A stretch of DNA of 64,000 bases from an uncultured Anaerolineae bacterium (GTDB lineage: Bacteria; Chloroflexota; Anaerolineae; Anaerolineales; Villigracilaceae), in NCBI GenBank assembly GCA_903822545.1, contig CAIJPN010000113.1, positions 35,952-99,951 of the forward strand, in the 5' to 3' direction. This document shows, one piece after another, positions 52,183-61,800 of the stretch. Numbering within the stretch: the stretch's first letter is position 1; each line of letters opens with the position of its first letter. The notes below the pieces were generated by a model, which ran no database searches, was not told the DNA's origin, and saw only the letters and a program-made list of their open reading frames with translations. Both the position numbers and the translations under genes were made by a program.

Positions 52183-53082
52183 TTAGGGTAATTTTGATTT
52201 GCAGGCTATCCCGTCCCCATCGCGATCCAGGCCATGAACATCACCTGCGCCCAGGATGTTGCAGTAGGTGAAGCAGGCTTGCGCTGCTCTTTGGTTGTAA
52301 AAATCTCGTTTGGAGCAGCTGTAGCGATCCCGGTCACATTTGCAGACGAAGGCCGGTTTGGGGCCGTAGGTTGGGGTGGGTGCCCACATGCCGGTGATGT
52401 CGCCCTGGGCGTCTGATTCGGCCAGGGCGAAGGTATCGTCGCAATAGGTGTCGGGAAAAGCGGGATGGGCGGCAGCCATGCCCAGTTTGACCATTTCCAG
52501 GTTGGCAAAGGTGTTTTCAACCAGCACGTAGCGTGGCAGCGTGCCATTTTCGTCAATATCGGTTTCATCTTTTATGAGCGCCACGGTTTTGCCAAACAGC
52601 AGCCGGGCGTTTGCCAGTGTTGATTTGGGTGTGTTAGTCCGGTCGTTTTGCGGGGCCTGGATGCCGATGTAGCGTACTGTATAGGTTGTCTCGCCGATGA
52701 TGGCTTTGAAGGTGTCGCCGGAAAGGATTTCGACTACGACGGCCATCACCAGTGGGTTGTCGGGGATACATTCTGCGCCGGGAAGCAGGGTGGGCGGGAT
52801 GAGCGCGGTGGGGAGGATGGTGCGTGCTGCCGGGGGGATTCTTTCCAGCCCAAGTGGGCGGGTGGGAATCGGGGTAGGAGTCTGGAGTGGGCGCGGGCTG
52901 GGGCTGGGTGTGGCGGTGAAGGGGATGAATCCTGCGGTGGCGGGTGGCAGGTCTGTGGATGGGGCGAGCGGAATGCCGGTGGGGGTGGGTGTGGCTGGGC
53001 TGGCACAGGCAGCCAGGGCCAGGAGGAGGCTGGTCAGCGCAATCAGGGTTGCAGGGCGGAATAATTCAGGTGAGGGTTTCAT
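52183..53082 (-). CDS. SNase-like lipoprotein with C-terminal excalibur-type motif
   Basis: The start at 53082 (MKPSPELFRP) gives a standard lipoprotein signal ending LALAAC; the frame is open to 53130. A Pro/Thr-rich spacer (~30-110) leads to a staphylococcal-nuclease-like domain (VVVEILSGDTFKAIIGETTY, TVRYIGIQAP). The C-terminus has paired cysteines and DRDGDGIAC, as in excalibur calcium-binding motifs. Of the SNase catalytic set, Arg35 is kept (TVRYIG), but the Glu43 position reads Gln (IQAPQ) and the Arg87 region reads ENGTLPRY, so nuclease activity is doubtful. It probably sits on the outer surface. Its role may be binding, not cutting. Confidence 0.8.
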   Translation of the reverse strand: MKPSPELFRPATLIALTSLLLALAACASPATPTPTGIPLAPSTDLPPATAGFIPFTATPSPSPRPLQTPTPIPTRPLGLERIPPAARTILPTALIPPTLLPGAECIPDNPLVMAVVVEILSGDTFKAIIGETTYTVRYIGIQAPQNDRTNTPKSTLANARLLFGKTVALIKDETDIDENGTLPRYVLVENTFANLEMVKLGMAAAHPAFPDTYCDDTFALAESDAQGDITGMWAPTPTYGPKPAFVCKCDRDRYSCSKRDFYNQRAAQACFTYCNILGAGDVHGLDRDGDGIACKSKLP

Positions 53083-53164
53083 CAACCAGCCCATGAACGG
53101 GAGGATGTTCAAGTAGGGAAAGTTTATCATAGCGCAGGTCAGCGGAGATGATGTTGCTGGGATC

Positions 53165-53198
53165 TAAAACCAGATGACCGCCGAATGGCGGTCATCTG
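53165..53198 (-). terminator. Terminator of the plsX / NERD-like gene pair
   Basis: CAGATGACCGCC (53171-53182) and its exact complement (53187-53198) surround a 4-nt loop. On the minus strand the hairpin is followed by GTTTTAG. It starts 5 nt after the NERD-like gene. Confidence 0.7.
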
Positions 53199-53203
53199 TG
53201 GGC

Positions 53204-53914
53204 TTATTTTTCGATGTCGATGCCTTGCGGCAGGCTGTCCTGAATGCGTTTAACGCTTTCTGGTGCGAGCGGGTTGGCTTTGGCGCTGCGTCGGAAGTAT
53301 TCTTTCATTTCTTTGGGGCGCAGCATGGGTAGGGGCGAGTCGTTTGGTTCTAACTCGGCGCGGTCGTCAGTGAAAACAAGCGCGGCCTGGATGGGTGGGA
53401 TGTCTTCTTCGGCCAGCGTTTTTTTGAAGTGTTTGATCAGGCTGTCTGTGTCGGCAGCCACATCCAGGTCGGGGCGTCCGAGGCCTTCTTGGGCGAAGAG
53501 TTTGAGATATTGCAGTAGTAATCCTCCGCCTTTTTGTTTCCATTTTTTCTTTTCGTAGATGATTTTGCCGCGCTGGTAGTAGACTTCTATTATCCAGACA
53601 CCTGCCGGGCCGACGAGCAGGTGTGAGACCGGGGTGACGTAGTGGTAGAGTGTATAGTCGCGGGTCAGACCTTTTAGATTGGCGGTGAGTTGTTCATCGG
53701 GGCGCGGGCGGCGGCCCCAGCGGTTGATAAAGTAGGTGCCAACCTGAGAGCCTATGAAGCCGATCAGCATACAAACGAATGTGAAGGTGATCCAATCGGG
53801 GTAGGCGTAGGCGGTGTACATGCCAAAGCCCAGGACGATGACCGCGCCGACGGTGGTGTATTGTCCGATTTTGGCGTTACGCTCAACAGTTTTTGCGTTA
53901 ATTACACTTTTCAT
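53204..53914 (-). CDS. Membrane protein with NERD-like (nuclease-related) domain
   Basis: Two membrane segments (YTTVGAVIVLGFGMYTAYAY and ITFTFVCMLIGFIGSQVGTYF) form the N-terminus. The cytoplasmic part resembles the NERD domain: RDYTLYHYVTPVSHLLVGPAG, then VWIIEVYYQRGKIIYEKKKW. NERD domains normally read IExK here; in this protein the Glu is kept but Tyr replaces the Lys, so nuclease activity is uncertain. The C-terminus is charged (LEPNDSPLPMLRPKEMKEYF). The gene follows plsX by 12 nt on the same strand. I can describe the fold only tentatively. Confidence 0.7.
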   Translation of the reverse strand: MKSVINAKTVERNAKIGQYTTVGAVIVLGFGMYTAYAYPDWITFTFVCMLIGFIGSQVGTYFINRWGRRPRPDEQLTANLKGLTRDYTLYHYVTPVSHLLVGPAGVWIIEVYYQRGKIIYEKKKWKQKGGGLLLQYLKLFAQEGLGRPDLDVAADTDSLIKHFKKTLAEEDIPPIQAALVFTDDRAELEPNDSPLPMLRPKEMKEYFRRSAKANPLAPESVKRIQDSLPQGIDIEK

Positions 53915-53926
53915 TGATGGGGTCTC

Positions 53927-54952
53927 TTATTCTGCGGATTTTTTCAGGCGGGTGGCGATATCGTTTCTGATGGCACCCAACACGTTGGCTTTGACGGCGT
54001 TGTTGGCAACGCGCACGGCATTTTTGATGGCGAGCGCATCGGAGCGTCCGTGCCCGATGAAGACCAGGCCGTTGACGCCCAGCAGTGAGCCTGCGCCTTC
54101 TTCACTGGGGTCGAGCAGTTTTTTGATCTCTCCAAGCGCGGGTTTGAGCAGTGCGCCGCCGATGAGGGCCAGTGGGCCGCCAGTTTTTACGGCTTCTTTG
54201 ATTTTATCAATGATGAGTTTTGCCACGGCTTCAGAGCTTTTGAGCATTACGTTGCCAGTGAATCCATCGGTAACGGCTACATCTACCTTGCCGCCGATAA
54301 CTTCTTTGCCTTCTACGTTGCCGAAGAAGTTTAATCCGGTGTTTTTGATGAGTGGCAGGGCGTTGCGGATAAGTTCGTTGCCTTTGCCTTCTTCTTCTCC
54401 GTTGGAAACCAGACCGATCTTGGGGCTTTGGATGCCGCGCACTTTTTCAGCATAAATGCTGCCCATGATGGCGAATTGGTGCAGGTTTTCGGGTTTGACA
54501 TCCGGGTTGGCGCCGACATCGAGCACCACGCAGCTTCCGGTGGCGGTGGGGAAAATCACCGCCAGGGCGGGCTTGTCAACCCCGGGAATCATTCCCAGCC
54601 GGAAGTAGGCGGTGGTCATGGCTGCGCCGGTGTTCCCAGCAGTGACGAAAGCATCGGCTTCACCGTTTTTAACCAGGTCGATGCCGATGGCCATGGAGTT
54701 TTTGGCATTGGCGCGGCGGGCTTTGAGCACAAGGGCCATGCCCTTGTCTTCCATGGTGAGCATTTCGGGCGCGTGAACGATGCTGATGGGCAGGTTCCCG
54801 GGATTTTGGGCTTCAAGCACGGGCCGGATTTTGGCTTCGTCGCCTACCAGGATAATCCCGATATTGTATTCGCGGGCTGCCATGACTGCGCCAACAACAT
54901 CGGGGGTGGGGAATTCGTCGCTTCCCATGGCGTCAATTACGATTCTGGTCAT
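53927..54952 (-). CDS. plsX: Phosphate acyltransferase PlsX
   Basis: The 341-aa protein starts MTRIVIDAMGSDEFPTPDVV and contains VGDEAKIRPVLE, VHAPEMLTMEDKGMALVLKA, SMAIGIDLVKNGEADAFVTAGNTGA and the late motif IGHGRSDALAIKNAVRVAN. PlsX converts acyl-ACP and phosphate into acyl-phosphate, the first step of the PlsX/PlsY phospholipid pathway, at the inner face of the membrane. A good Shine-Dalgarno (AGGAG) precedes the ATG. fabD, fabH and acpP, common neighbours elsewhere, are not here; instead a NERD-like gene follows, and tRNA-Leu is divergent upstream. Confidence 0.96.
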   Translation of the reverse strand: MTRIVIDAMGSDEFPTPDVVGAVMAAREYNIGIILVGDEAKIRPVLEAQNPGNLPISIVHAPEMLTMEDKGMALVLKARRANAKNSMAIGIDLVKNGEADAFVTAGNTGAAMTTAYFRLGMIPGVDKPALAVIFPTATGSCVVLDVGANPDVKPENLHQFAIMGSIYAEKVRGIQSPKIGLVSNGEEEGKGNELIRNALPLIKNTGLNFFGNVEGKEVIGGKVDVAVTDGFTGNVMLKSSEAVAKLIIDKIKEAVKTGGPLALIGGALLKPALGEIKKLLDPSEEGAGSLLGVNGLVFIGHGRSDALAIKNAVRVANNAVKANVLGAIRNDIATRLKKSAE

Positions 54953-54996
54953 AAACCTGCTCCTGTATTAAGGGAAATATGCTTTTCTGCCAAAGG

Positions 54997-55024
54997 TTGA
55001 CAGAAAGGCGAAGGTGATTATAAT
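54997..55024 (+). promoter_or_regulatory. Consensus promoter of tRNA-Leu
   Basis: TTGACA (54997-55002), a 16-bp spacer and TATAAT (55019-55024): both hexamers are perfect. Transcription should begin ~6 nt before the mature tRNA at 55037. Confidence 0.85.
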
Positions 55025-55036
55025 ACGACCTTGCCC

Positions 55037-55118
55037 GCGCTGGTGCTGGAACTGGCAGACAGGCATGGTTGAGGGCCATGTGGCGAGAGCCGTGGAGGTT
55101 CAAGTCCTCTCCAGCGCA
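55037..55118 (+). tRNA. tRNA-Leu (anticodon GAG)
   Basis: The acceptor arms GCGCTGG (55037-55043) and CCAGCGC (55111-55117) pair perfectly. The anticodon stem is CATGG/CCATG with loop TTGAGGG, giving anticodon GAG. A long variable arm (GGC-GAGA-GCC) marks a class II tRNA. The T arm is GGAGG-TTCAAGT-CCTCT. The CCA end is not encoded; the discriminator is A at 55118. Confidence 0.95.
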
Positions 55119-55123
55119 CAAGG

Positions 55124-55153
55124 ACAGGGTTACGAAAGTAACCCTGTTTTTTT
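55124..55153 (+). terminator. Terminator after tRNA-Leu
   Basis: ACAGGGTTAC (55124-55133), loop GAAA and the exact complement (55138-55147), followed by a T-run to 55153. Confidence 0.9.
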
Positions 55154-55439
55154 GTGTTAAAGGGGGGAAAAGAGTGTAAAAAGGGGAAAAATCGGGTGAA
55201 AAGGAGCGAAAAAGCCGCGAAAGGAGAGCCTAAGGGTTTGGAATAGTGTGGCGAGAGGAATGAAGCCAGGCAGGCATGGATGATGACCATGTGGGCATGG
55301 ATGATGACCATGTGGGCATGGATGATGACCAGGCAGACATGGATGTTAACCATGTAGGCATTCTGCCAGGGGCGCGGCCCTGATGCCCGGCAAATATGCT
55401 GGCTTGGCTGTGTTTCGTGAAAAAAGGCACGAAATAGCA
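55154..55439. other. Non-coding region with A/G-rich stretch and tandem repeats
   Basis: No convincing gene. The first ~100 nt are strongly purine-rich (AAAGG-type runs), followed by the 21-nt tandem repeat block. Two long minus-strand frames run through here only because the repeat has no stop; they lack a ribosome site and family motifs. The region insulates tRNA-Leu from the promoter of the giant YD-repeat gene. Confidence 0.5.
55273..55356. repeat. Four tandem copies of a 21-nt unit with internal hairpin
   Basis: Units begin at 55273, 55294, 55315 and 55336. The first two are identical; the third and fourth diverge. Each of the first two contains CATGGATGATGACCATG, whose ends CATGG/CCATG can pair. 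Confidence 0.8.
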
Positions 55440-55468
55440 TTGACAGGAAAATACAAAAAGAATATCAT
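55440..55468 (+). promoter_or_regulatory. Promoter of the giant SBBP/YD-repeat gene
   Basis: TTGACA (55440-55445), a 17-bp spacer and TATCAT (55463-55468). The expected start is about 55475, leaving a ~170-nt leader that opens with a hairpin. Confidence 0.65.
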
Positions 55469-55475
55469 TGAGAAA

Positions 55476-55493
55476 CCTTTCAGGGATGAAAGG
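55476..55493 (+). promoter_or_regulatory. Hairpin at the predicted 5' end of the transcript
   Basis: CCTTTCA (55476-55482), loop GGGA, TGAAAGG (55487-55493). Lying at the predicted first bases of the mRNA, it could protect the 5' end from decay or act as a control element. Confidence 0.4.
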
Positions 55494-55645
55494 TGACTGG
55501 GGTAAGTCAGGAATGAATGTAGTGGTGCCAGGATACGGGAAAGAACCAGCGCAGGACATGGCTGGGAAACAGGAAGCAAGAAAATAACCAAAACAACCAC
55601 GTCGCAAGAAACGGGGAAAAAAATAGTAGCACAGGGAGAAATCAG

Positions 55646-55858
55646 ATGAAAACCAAAACCATTGTTCACCTGTTGATGCTGGTGGTAATTTTGTTTGGTC
55701 AGCTACCGATACAGGCTTCGGCGCAGGGTGGGATAGCCACGGGAACGCCTGGGATGGGAGTCTCCACATCTTTATCGACAGGTATTCATAAGAGTAATAA
55801 TGGATTGATTTCTACGAGCAGGAACAGGAAGCGGAATAGGCAGGCCAACCCTGGGTGA
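55646..55858 (+). CDS. Signal-peptide fragment of the giant SBBP/YD-repeat protein (ends at in-frame TGA)
   Basis: The 70-codon frame begins with a clear Sec signal peptide (MKTKTIVHLLMLVVILFGQL, cleavage likely after ASA in PIQASAQGG), with GGGAG upstream of the ATG. It ends at TGA 55856-55858. The same frame then continues open for over 8.1 kb. The last ~16 residues (RNRKRNRQ-type) look out of register. The +1 frame reads AGTGSGIGRPTLGDFYQ over the same bases, so two compensating indels are an alternative to a nonsense codon. Either the gene is broken, the assembly has an error, or the TGA is read through. On its own the fragment would be a useless secreted peptide. Confidence 0.6.
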   Translation: MKTKTIVHLLMLVVILFGQLPIQASAQGGIATGTPGMGVSTSLSTGIHKSNNGLISTSRNRKRNRQANPG

Positions 55859-55879
55859 CTTTTATCAGAGAATTTCTAT

Positions 55880-58800
55880 GTGCCTGGTGACACAGCTTAT
55901 GATCCCAGTTTGCTATGGCAAAAAACAGGAGTGGGCAAAAATATTGGAGAAGTTGCAACAGATGCAGACGGGAATGTATATGTAGCAGGAGGAAACTGTT
56001 CATCAAATGATTGTGATGCTTACATATCAAAAATGGATAGTGGTGGAAACAACCAATGGAATTATTATGTTAGCGGAAGTGCTTATGATGAGTTTGTTGG
56101 TGTCACCCTTGATGAGAGCGGGAATATTTATGCTGTTGGGGTAAGACAAAGCACACATAGCACGGACGGTTCATCTAGTGATATTCTAGTTGTCAAGTTC
56201 ACCAACAACGGAACTGTAGTGTGGACAAGTGTTTTTGGGAACCCAGCAACGCACGATGACGGGCAAGATATTGCAATAGATGGTCAAGGAAACTTATATA
56301 TAGCGGGCATGAGCAAGTCAAATTGGGGGAATCCGATACAAGCCAAGATCATAGATTTTTATGATGATGCCTATGTTGCAAAAATTGATTCAGGAACGGG
56401 GCTATTGGTTTGGAATACATTTGGGAGTGACATCACCACTCGAATAGCAATTCAAGGGATTTCTGTGGATTCCAATGGGAACATATTTGCAACAGGAGCA
56501 AGCTATTCTTATGCTCCTCCGCCCCCAGCAGGTTATTTCTCACCAGCTACTAATGTACCGTTTGTATCCAGCCTAAATTCGAGCGGCATGAAACGCTGGT
56601 TCTTGAAATTGGGAGCAGGGGAAGTTCTTGGAACTGGCTACGCCACGGCCACGTCGCCTGATGGAAATGTGTATGTAACCGGAAGCAGTTTTGCATCCTG
56701 GGGAGCGCCGATCAATCCGTTTTCGGGGAACAGGGACACCTTCGTTGCAAAAATCGACAATAACGGCACATTGCAATGGAATACTTTTATGGGAACGGCA
56801 GCAAATAGTTGGGATGCTGGATTCGGAATTGCGGTAAATGGAACAAGTAATATATATGTATCTGCTGTTAGCAGTTATTATAGAAATAGTTATAACACGG
56901 TTGCGATGCTGACCAATGCTGGCGAACGAGCCTGGTACGTTTATTTTCATGGGGCTTCCGTATGGAAGAGCGGTTCTACTGACGTGAGAAAAAACAGCAT
57001 CGCGGTTAAAAATAATTTTGCCTACGTCACCGACTATTTTGATGTGTCCATTACGAAAATAGCATCAAATCTCTTCGATCCTGCTACGGATGTTCCAAAC
57101 ATCTCTACCATGAACTGGGGAGAAATCAAGAGTCAGGCAAAAACCGTGGCAGCAGATAAGGGATACGAGATCAGTCCTATCCGTTGCAGCCAGGCAGGTT
57201 GTGGCGATCCGATCAACACCCGCACGGGGGTATTTTCGTTTGCCGTGCCGGATATTTCGGTGCCCACATCGGCTGGGGATATGGTGTTCCAGCGGGCTTA
57301 TTCGTCTGGAACGACAGCAGTGTATACCGATGTGCTCGGTTATGGGTGGACACACAACCACGCTGCGCGGCTGATCCTGCCATCCTCCGAGAGTGGACGG
57401 GAAGGTTATGTGCTGTTCAAAGACATAATTGGGAATCAATACCTGTTCAGCCTCCAAGCGGATGGCAGTTACCAGCCGGGGCCGGGCGTGCTGGCGTCAC
57501 TGGAAAAGAGTGCCACATCGCCGGTGATTTATACACTCACCACTCCCGAACAGGCCAGGCTGGTTTTTGATGCCAGCGGCAAGCTGACCTCCCGCGCGGA
57601 TGCCCAGGGCCATGCCTTCACATACAGTTATGATGCGCAAGGAAAACTGATCCGCATCAGCGCAGACCAGGGGACGCGCTATTTTGATCTGGGCTATAAT
57701 CTCCAGGGCCAAATCCTTTCGGTGACCGACGAAACCGGTTTGCGCCGGGTGTTATACAACTATGATGCCAATGGCGACCTGACCACTGTCACCGACCTGT
57801 TGGGCCAGACCTGGACATATACATATGATCCGAATCATCCCCACCATTTGTGGCAGGTATTGGATTCGCTGGGAGAGGCAACCGTCACCACGGAGTATGA
57901 TGTGAACGGCAGGGCCAATCACCAATGGGATGGCGCAGGCAAGTTACTTGCAGATATTCGGTACAACACCGATGGCAGTACCACAATCTACGATGCGGCA
58001 GGAAATTCACAGACCTATGTACCCAATGGACAGAATGTGGTTACGGAAACCCGCGACGAGTTGAACCAGGCGACGAACACGAGCTATGATTTGAACTTTC
58101 GTCCTATGAGTATTACCAATGCTGCCAACCAGACGCTGGGGATGATATGGAGCGCAGATGGGAAGAACCTGCTGGAAAAGATCGACCCGGCGGGTGGACA
58201 CACCTTTTACACCTACGATGGACTGAACAACCTGGAGACGATAACAGACCCGCTTGGGAACACCACCTACTACACATACAGCGGCAAATTGCTGACCAGC
58301 AAAGCGGATTCAATGGGGAATACCACCACATACACCTATACCCCGGAAGGGTACCTGGAAACCGAAACCGATCCATTGGGACACGTCACCGCGTATGGCT
58401 ACAACCTGCATGGGCAGCGGACTTCGGTAACCGACTGGCGCGGGAAAACCACCACATATGTCTATGATGATTTTGGGAAACTGGTTGAGACCATCGACCC
58501 GCGTGGGCGCAGAACCCGGAATGTCTACAACCATGCCGGGCAGTTGCTATCCACCACGAGCAACTATGACCCCAACCGCGCGGCAAATGAAAACAATCTG
58601 TATAACATTACGACGAGATATGAATATGATAGTCACGGGAACCAGGTGAAAGTGACCGACGCCCTGGGGCATGAAACGCGCTATGAATACGATGGCGCAG
58701 ACCGGCTTTTGCGCGCGATAGATGCAGCGGGGAATGTCACCACCAGTGAATACAACGCCACCGGGCAGTTGGAGAGCACGAGTGACGCCTTGCTGCGCGT

Positions 58801-61800
58801 CACCAGCTATGTGTACGATGCGAGCGGGCGGCGGCTATCCACCATCGATGCGCTGGGACATTCGTCCGGCACGGCCACTTTTGATATTATGGCGAACACA
58901 TCCACAGCGACCGATGGGCTTGGACATTCGGCCAGGTATTATTATGATGAACTCAACCGGGTGGTGAAGGTGGTTGACCCAACCGGCGCATTTACAACCA
59001 GCAGCTATGACGCCAATGGCAATGTCACCAGCCGGACAGACCAGATGAACCGGACGACATACTACGAGTATGATGATTTCAACCGCCTGGTGAAGACCAC
59101 CGACCCCCTGACAGGTGTCACGCGCACAGAATACGACACAAAAGGCAACCGCATCGCCAGCATCGATGCTTTGGGAAATAGCACAACCTATGTGTACAAC
59201 ACCCAGGGGCAGTTGGTTCAGATGATCGATCCACTGACCAAGAGCACCTACTATGTGTATAACGCGGATGGGCAACTGACCAAAACCACCGACCCGCTTG
59301 GGCATATCACCGAGACCGAGTACGATGAATGGGGGCGGCGCTCCGTGAGTATCGACGCAGCCGGGCGGCGAACCACCTATAGTTATGACGCGCTGGATCG
59401 GGTGATCAGCACAACCGGCCCGGCTGGCACAACCACCACCACGTATGACGCGCTGGGAAATGTGATCGCCCGGTCTGAGCGCGGGCGCACATCGACCACC
59501 CAGTATGATGTCTTGGGGCGTGTGCTCACCGCCACCGATTTTGATGGGAACCTTACGGGCAACGAATATGACGCGGTGGGCAACCTGTTGAGCGTGACGA
59601 TTACGCCGTATGGTGGTGGCGCGGCGCAAGTGACCCGCTACACCTATGACAAACTCAATCGCCGCATTTCCATGACCGACGCGCTGGGTCATAGCAGCCA
59701 GACCGCATATGATGTTCTTGGTAACGTGACGGATGAAACGGATGCCAACGGGGTGGTGACCCATTCTCTCTACGATGAATTGAACCGCAAAAGCGCGGTG
59801 ATCTACAATTACCGGCCAGGAGTCAATCCCAACGCGGATACGAATGTGCGGGTCGAGTTCACTTATAACGCAGTGGGCAACCGGACACAGGTCAAGGATG
59901 CCAACGGGCACATCACAGGATTTTCTTATGACGCGCTCAACCGCGTGATAGGGAAAACCGACCCGCTGGGGAACACCTGGTCTTATGTGTATGACCTGGC
60001 GGGCAATCTCATCACGCGCACCGATGGGAATGGGAAGATCACCCATTTCAGCTATGACGCCGCCAATCACCTGACAATCATTGACTACCCTTCGACAAGC
60101 TCAGGCCAGGCCCCGACCCCGGATGCAGATGTTTCGTTTGTGTATAACGATGGGGGCCAGCGTATTTCGATGACTGATGGCCTGGGAACCAGCACCTGGG
60201 GCTATGACGACTTGGGGCGTCTGGTGACTGCCACCGACCCCAACGGGAAAACAGTGGGATACAGCTACGATTCGGATGGCAACCGCGCCAGCCTGGGATA
60301 TGGTTCCAGCCAGGCCGCCAGCTACAATTATGACAGCGCCAAGCGCCTGGCAGAAGTGTCTGACTGGGAAAACCAGACCACCCGGTATGACTATGACCCG
60401 CTGGGACACCTGCTGACGATCCTGCGCCCGAACGGGGTGATGACTAGCTACTCGTATGACGAGAACGGGCAGGTGATCGACCTGCTGCACGACAAAGGCA
60501 CATCCAACCTGTCCGGCTATCATTATGAATATGACGCGGTGGGGAACCGGGTCAAGGCGGTGGAAAACATGCAAAACCCGCAGGTTGCAGTGGGACAGAA
60601 TTCACCCATTGCGCCGGTGGTAGCCCAGCAATTGGCAGGCCAGGGTAAGCTGGCACTGGCCTCCTTGAAAACCAACCGGCAGAATCTCTGGCAGCCGGTT
60701 CAGGTTGATTTGTCCCGGCTGTCGCTCTCCTTCATCCCGAATATGGGCCAGGCGCACAAGGATGTCAAATTCCAGGTCAACAGCCTGGGCGGGAATCTCT
60801 ACTTCACGCAGTCCGAAGTGGTATTTGCGCTGCCAGACGGCAAGGCTGCCAAAATCGATAAGGATGATGAACCCAAGCAGAAGGCTTCGCTGAATGTTTT
60901 GCGCATTGAATACAAGAATGCTGAAAACAAGCCCGAAATCGAGGCGCTGGAAGCCTTGCCAGGGGTAGCCAACTTCATCGTTAGCGCAGATGCGGCCAAT
61001 TGGGTCAGCGATGCGCCGACCTACAACGGCATTGTTTATCGCAACCTGTATGCGGGCATTGATTTACGCTACCTGGGCCAGGAAGGCCATCTCAAAAGCG
61101 AGTTTGAAGTGATGGCAGGCAGCGATGCAACCATGATCCGCTGGAAATACAAAGGCGCGCAAGAAATCCACCTGGATGAAGCTGGCAACCTGCATATTCA
61201 ACTGGCGGATGGCAAGGATGGGCAGCCCGGCGCGGAACTGGTGGAACATGCGCCCCAAGCCTGGCAGGAACAAAACGGACAGCGCCAGGATGTAGCGGTG
61301 CGCTTTGAACTGGATCAACAAGGTGAAGTGAGCTTCGCTTTTCCGGATGGCTATACCGCCTCCCTGCCGCTGGTGATTGACCCGACCTTGGTGTACAGCA
61401 GCTACCTGGGCGGCGTGGGCACCGATTTGGGCGACGATGTGGTCGTTGACGCGGCTGGCAATGTCTACCTGACCGGTTACAGCTATTGCCATTCCTACCC
61501 AACGGTTGACCCTCTCCAAACGCCGAATGGGCTCACCGAAGAGGCGATCATCTCCAAAATCAGCGCGGATGGCAGCAGTCTGCTGTACAGCACCTGTCTG
61601 GGCGGGAGCGGGGAAGATAAGGGAAGCAGCATCGCGCTGGATGTGCAGGGGCGGGTGGTGATCGGGGGTGAAACAGATTCGACCAACTTCCCAATAGTTG
61701 GAGGCCTCAGCACTTATGGTGGTGGAACCTGCTCGGCAGAATATCCCTGCCAGGATATGTTTGTTGCGCAACTGAATACCACTGGCAGCGCCATCCGCTA

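Noticed and set aside
55273..55356. CRISPR array
   Set aside because: The 21-nt units are directly adjacent with no unique spacers, and no cas genes are in the window.
55018..55769. Minus-strand frames with 7-residue periodicity across the tRNA and tandem repeats
   Set aside because: They cover a tRNA gene and the promoter region, lack a ribosome site, and owe their length to the stop-free 21-nt repeat.
55856..55858. Selenocysteine codon
   Set aside because: The TGA is in a low-complexity region near a signal peptide, no redox motif surrounds it, and no SECIS-like hairpin is evident directly downstream. A nonsense change, indels or read errors are simpler.
58835..60070. 411-codon minus-strand frame opposite the YD-repeat region
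   Set aside because: It is a mirror of the repetitive YD coding strand; its periodic text comes from the repeats, and the plus strand has family motifs throughout.
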